Below, one piece after another: positions 8,563 through 10,871 of a DNA stretch of 10,871 bases. The stretch covers positions 1 through 10,871 of the forward strand of contig MSJH02000250.1 of assembly GCA_001931875.2 (NCBI GenBank). The letters are read 5' to 3'. How positions within the stretch are numbered: position 1 is the stretch's first letter; each line of letters starts with the position of its first letter. A program made the position numbers and the translations under genes. This DNA is from Byssochlamys sp. IMV 00236. Its lineage: Eukaryota; Ascomycota; Eurotiomycetes; Eurotiales; Thermoascaceae. The notes beneath the pieces were generated by a model. That model did no database searches and was not told the DNA's origin. It was given only the letters and a program-made list of their open reading frames with translations.

Positions 8563-9442
8563 TTAATCTTTAAGAAATTGTTTCCATATGTTATGCTCCT
8601 TATTTTTTTTTCTCCATTGATGTTCTTTAAGATGTAATATTATATTTTTTTTTTATTTCTATTTCTAGGTGGCATACTTTGCTTTAAGTCATTCCATGTG
8701 CCTTCAATTGTATTTGTATGAACATTAGTTTCAGGATCTTTGAAATGATTCTTATGGTTTACAGTTATATGTTTATATCCAATATTTTTCAAATCACTGT
8801 AACCTTTCCAGCAATCTGTATATATAGTTGTTCCTTTTTTAACATATTTTTTGATAATTTCATTTATATTCTCAATATTTCGTTCTTTTATAGGTAATAG
8901 AAACATTTTCTTGTTTTCATTTTTAATTTTATTTTTTAATCTACTCCTTTGTATACCACCAATAACCCATACTCCTTCTACTTTGTGTCCCTTATTATAT
9001 TTTCTTTTAGCTATTTTCGGTTCATCTATTTCAATAATTTCATTTCTTCCTCCAATTTTTTTATTTTTGTTATATATTTGTTTATCTTTTAAATAATTTC
9101 TAAATAATCTATTATATTTTGTAATTGTTTTTCTATCTATTTCTAAACTTGATGATAAAATAGTTGAGGGAGTCTTTTTTAAAATTCATATAACAAGTGG
9201 ACTTGTATGTTTATTGGTAACTTCATTTTGCTAAAAATTGTTCCTTTAAGTGGTGAAATAGCCTTTCTACATTTATAATTTCTGCATTCATATAATTTTT
9301 CTTTAAGATATAATTTCATATCAGAATTACATTCTTTGCATTTATTATATTTATTTATATAGTTGTTTTCAATTAAGTATAAAATGGCATTTTCTTCATT
9401 GTCAAAGACATGTTTTAAGTTTCTATAAGGCTCTATAAACAT
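8563..9442 (-). pseudogene. Merlin/IS1595-like DD36E transposase with two homopolymer frameshifts
   Basis: Cut-and-paste transposase of the Merlin superfamily. From ATG 9442 the N-terminus has a zinc ribbon (NKCKECNSDMK ... ECRNYKCRK) and the family stretch GTIFSKMKLPI. A one-base loss in the TTTTAAAAAA run near 9178 shifts the frame. The middle then reads KKTPSTILSSSLEIDRKT, IIEIDEPKIAKRKYNKGHK (first Asp codon 9026-9024), VEGVWVIGGIQR, TTIYTDCWKGY (second Asp codon 8816-8814) and HTNTIEGTWNDLK (Glu codon 8705-8703). Exactly 36 residues separate the second Asp and the Glu, the Merlin signature spacing. A second one-base loss in the A10 run (8654-8645) shifts again to LKEHQWRKKNKEHNIWKQFL, with TAA at 8565-8563. 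All catalytic residues are preserved, so inactivation may be recent, or the indels may be sequencing errors or sites of slippage. Confidence 0.87.
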
Positions 9443-9510
9443 ATCTAAAACTTTTACAATTTTATAAAATTAATTAAAACTTATATTTTATATTTTATAG
9501 AAATTCAGTT

Positions 9511-9522
9511 TTATCCATCTCA
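9511..9522 (+). repeat. Subterminal 12-bp direct repeat, right copy
   Basis: TTATCCATCTCA, identical to 7580-7591 in the same orientation, starting 39 bases inside the Merlin right end. Confidence 0.55.
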
Positions 9523-9534
9523 TACATATCTCTT

Positions 9535-9560
9535 TCTGTCAGCTATAATCCCATACATCC
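9535..9560 (-). repeat. Merlin right terminal inverted repeat (imperfect)
   Basis: Read on the minus strand it begins GGATGTATGGGATTATAGCT and pairs with 7525-7550. It abuts the right target duplication. Confidence 0.6.
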
Positions 9561-9569
9561 GAGAAAGGC
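9561..9569 (+). repeat. Target site duplication of the Merlin element, right copy
   Basis: GAGAAAGGC, identical to 7516-7524. It falls in the same codon phase of the Tc1 transposase (x|AGA|AAG|GC), as expected for a duplicated target. Confidence 0.87.
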
Positions 9570-9963
9570 TGAAGGATACATAAGCCCAGGTACCGTAACA
9601 GGCCACTATATCACTTTCTTAAAAATGACTCTCGATGAAATGGACAAGTACCCGTATATGAAAGGTCATTATATAGTCATGGATAATGCGCCCATTCATA
9701 CGCATGAAAACATAAGGAATTACCTTGCCTATCGAGGATACAAATGTGTATATCTTTCCACTTACTCTCCTGAACTCAACCCAATAGAACAATTCTAGAC
9801 AGTAACAAAGAGTAAAATTAAGCGTCATCGGTTTTTGCAGGAAGACACTCTGTCCAAAAGAATTACAGAAGCTTGCAAAAGTGTGGACAAAAGTCATTTT
9901 AAAGGTTTCGTTTCGCATTCTTACAAATGCTGGGATAAATGTCGAAACAAAGAGCCCATGTAA
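9561..9963 (+). pseudogene. Tc1-like transposase, C-terminal part (broken)
   Basis: Continuation of the transposase at 6654-7524 beyond the Merlin insertion. The frame reads RKAEGYISPGTVTGHYITFL, then the second catalytic Asp in YIVMDNAPIH (codon 9682) and the Glu in SPELNPIEQF (codon 9787). The conserved Trp expected after EQF is replaced by TAG (9796-9798). The frame then stays open through KSKIKRHRFLQEDTLSKRIT to a terminal TAA at 9961-9963. The stop falls after the triad but removes about 54 residues. A minus-strand frame over the same bases is only a shadow. Confidence 0.88.
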
Positions 9964-10051
9964 TGGCCACTTTATTAAAGGCCAAAAGCAAAAAAAAAAA
10001 AAAAGTTAACATAGTGGTGGAGTGGGGAGCGGAAGTAGATGAACCAACTTT

Positions 10052-10066
10052 GACGACACAGTCGTC
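10052..10066. repeat. Short perfect hairpin GACGAC-ACA-GTCGTC
   Basis: A six-base perfect stem (10052-10057 with 10061-10066) and 3-base loop in otherwise low-complexity DNA. It could be a relic of a transposon end or chance; it does not match the Tc1 left end. Confidence 0.4.
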
Positions 10067-10075
10067 GCTGTCATA

Positions 10076-10102
10076 GAAGTAACGGAAGTAACGAAAGTAA
10101 CA
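10076..10102 (+). repeat. Three-unit 9-bp tandem repeat
   Basis: GAAGTAACG, GAAGTAACG, AAAGTAACA in register. A small minisatellite in the spacer between the Tc1 remnant and the right-hand gene. Confidence 0.65.
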
Positions 10103-10258
10103 ATCGCTCATTGAAGTTGTTGTTTTTTTGTTTTTTTTTTTTTTGGCTCAGACAACATGATTTTGGTTGTGCTTCATTGTAATTAGAAATCGATAAATGT
10201 TTTACGAATCATCATGAAAAGTATACATAGAAAGGAATTCAAATTACATGATGGGAAA

Positions 10259-10871
10259 TCAAATTAAAGTGTGACGATGGAAGGACATCTTCAATGTTGC
10301 ATGGGACGCAAACCTATCAAACAAACCTTCCTTGACGCCTCCTTCGAAACACGTTGTCCATTTCATTTTGCCTTTGTATTGTTCCATGAATTTCTCCACA
10401 AACAATAGATCCTTGGTTTTGGTGATGTGAATTGGTGTGACACCACCGGATTCTTCCTCCGTGCAGCGTCGTTTAAAGTTGGCTGCGAAGCTCATACCAT
10501 CCTGTGCATACTTTGCGATGCGTTTCCGAGAGGCTGCATTGTTAGAACTGTTATTTTTAATAATTTTCTCGTATTGGGCTATAGTCGCATCGCAGAAGGA
10601 TTCAATTTCAGTATCCTGAATCACTTTATCGTTCGATTTCTCGGTAAAAATTTGATGAGCCATTGTGTAAATGCGCTGAAGTGTTGGATCCATGTATTCA
10701 TCCAAAGCGATAATATGCTTTTGTTGCTGCGTCAAAAAGTGAACTAGTGCAGTCATTTTCCATTGGTATTTGGAGATGCGATGCAATGGAGTCAGAGTTG
10801 TAGATGCGAACTTGTTTTGCCCAAAGTGGACTGGAAAGCACGTAGTATGGCTCGTTGTCGCGCTTAACGAA
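10259..10871 (-). CDS. Unrecognised conserved-looking protein, C-terminal part (partial)
   Basis: The minus-strand frame is open from the right edge (10870) to TGA at 10261-10259, about 203 residues, with no interruption. The upstream part, including the true start, lies outside the window. The sequence is protein-like throughout: FPVHFGQNKFASTTLTPLHR, then SKYQWKMTALVHFLTQQQKH, EYMDPTLQRIYTMAHQIF, a charged mostly helical middle containing KKNNSS-like and KRIAKYAQDG segments, and a final part KTKDLLFVEKFMEQYKGKMK followed by WTTCFEGGVKEGLFDRF. No signal peptide, membrane segment or catalytic motif that I can name is visible. Base composition is ordinary for this genome, unlike the AT-rich Merlin block. 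It appears to be an intact host gene; I do not assign a function. Plus-strand frames over 10427-10747 are shadows. Confidence 0.75.
   Translation of the reverse strand, partial: SLSATTSHTTCFPVHFGQNKFASTTLTPLHRISKYQWKMTALVHFLTQQQKHIIALDEYMDPTLQRIYTMAHQIFTEKSNDKVIQDTEIESFCDATIAQYEKIIKNNSSNNAASRKRIAKYAQDGMSFAANFKRRCTEEESGGVTPIHITKTKDLLFVEKFMEQYKGKMKWTTCFEGGVKEGLFDRFASHATLKMSFHRHTLI

Larger units (their letters stand above)
7525..9560 (-). mobile_element. Merlin-type (DD36E, IS1595-related) DNA transposon inserted in the Tc1 element
   Basis: A 2036-bp, strikingly AT-rich block flanked by the 9-bp direct repeat GAGAAAGGC (7516-7524 and 9561-9569), matching the 8-9 bp target duplications known for Merlin. 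Its ends form imperfect inverted repeats starting with GG (16 of 26 positions match by hand count). It encodes an IS1595/Merlin-like transposase (minus, 9442-8563) followed by a second Cys-rich ORF (minus, 8497-7714). Removing the block plus one repeat copy restores the Tc1 transposase reading frame across SAEKRKA|EGYISPG, which fixes both boundaries independently of the terminal-repeat match. Confidence 0.88.
6483..9963 (+). mobile_element. Tc1/mariner-type (DD34E) DNA transposon, interrupted by a Merlin element
   Basis: The span carries a Tc1-like transposase gene in two parts with a later insertion at 7525-9560. The left end is proposed at the TA of TACAGTGCATCC (6483), because Tc1 elements insert at TA and this is followed by short direct repeats suggestive of transposase-binding sites. 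I could not find a matching inverted repeat on the right; 9963 is simply the transposase stop, so the true right end is beyond it or lost. Spacing of the last two catalytic residues (Asp codon 9682, Glu codon 9787; 34 residues between) supports the Tc1 (DD34E) class. Confidence 0.75.
9964..10258. other. Low-complexity intergenic spacer
   Basis: No gene seen. It contains a 15-A run (9990-10004), a TGGCC/GGCCA inverted repeat (9964-9983), a short hairpin (10052-10066), a 9-bp tandem repeat (10076-10102) and a long T-rich run (10122-10144). It lies downstream of the minus-strand gene on the right, so the T/A-rich part may include that gene's 3' untranslated region. No clear AATAAA signal was identified. 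Confidence 0.5.

Noticed and set aside
8851..9096. Plus-strand hydrophobic reading frame resembling a membrane protein
   Set aside because: Antisense of a Lys/Asn/Ile-rich coding region gives Phe/Leu/Ile-rich translations by chance; the Merlin transposase is clearly on the minus strand.
7592..9510. TTATCCATCTCA (7580-7591, 9511-9522) as the Merlin target duplication, with the element between them
   Set aside because: The sequences immediately inside do not form inverted repeats, 12 bp is longer than expected for Merlin, and excision there does not restore the Tc1 frame. The GAGAAAGGC boundaries satisfy all three tests.
9619..9918. Minus-strand open frame of about 100 residues
   Set aside because: It lies entirely antisense to the Tc1 transposase C-terminal half, whose catalytic motifs are on the plus strand.
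9964..9983. TGGCC...GGCCA inverted repeat after the Tc1 stop as a transcription terminator or terminal repeat
   Set aside because: The window is eukaryotic, so a bacterial-style terminator does not apply, and the sequence does not match the Tc1 left end.
9990..10004. 15-A run just after the Tc1 transposase stop as the tail of a retroposed transcript
   Set aside because: No target duplication or reverse-transcribed structure was found, and similar A/T runs occur elsewhere in the spacer and at 1588-1603.

Overview
The window looks like nuclear DNA of an early-diverging fungus, most likely Mucoromycota (Mucor/Rhizopus-like). The reasons are a 46-nt GT-AG intron in a conserved ribosome-biogenesis gene, a cellular RNAi-type RNA-dependent RNA polymerase, and Tc1/mariner and Merlin DNA transposons. 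This is inference from protein style and gene structure; no database search was possible.

Layout from left to right: (1) 1-1554, minus strand: the 5' two thirds of an ERB1/BOP1 ribosome-biogenesis gene in two exons, running off the left edge. (2) About 1590-2775: intergenic DNA with a poly(dA:dT) tract, weak remnants of an unidentified plus-strand coding sequence (about 2003-2578) and a pyrimidine heptamer array. (3) About 2777-5083, plus strand: a badly decayed RNA-dependent RNA polymerase gene (RNA-silencing type). An RRM-like N-terminus and most RdRP landmark motifs can be followed, but through four internal stop codons, covering all three stop types, and several frame changes. (4) About 5084-6480: no intact gene; one short stretch near 6247-6345 resembles the last RuvC motif of a Fanzor/TnpB-like protein, with the catalytic Asp changed. 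(5) 6483-9963: a Tc1-like (DD34E) transposon whose transposase gene is inactivated by a stop, a frameshift and a late nonsense codon, and is split by a second element. (6) 7525-9560: that second element, a very AT-rich Merlin (DD36E, IS1595-related) transposon of 2036 bp. It is bounded by a 9-bp target duplication and imperfect 26-bp inverted ends, and carries a transposase plus a second Cys-rich ORF, both frameshifted at homopolymers. (7) About 9964-10258: low-complexity spacer with poly-A/T tracts, a small hairpin and a 9-bp tandem repeat. (8) 10259-10871, minus strand: the 3' part of an intact but unrecognised protein-coding gene running off the right edge.

The two edge genes look functional; everything between them is decayed or mobile. 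The genes do not form a pathway. The biological story is loss of a silencing RdRP paralogue next to a transposon nest. The best-supported observation is the nested insertion: removing 7525-9560 and one GAGAAAGGC copy rejoins the Tc1 transposase exactly in frame.
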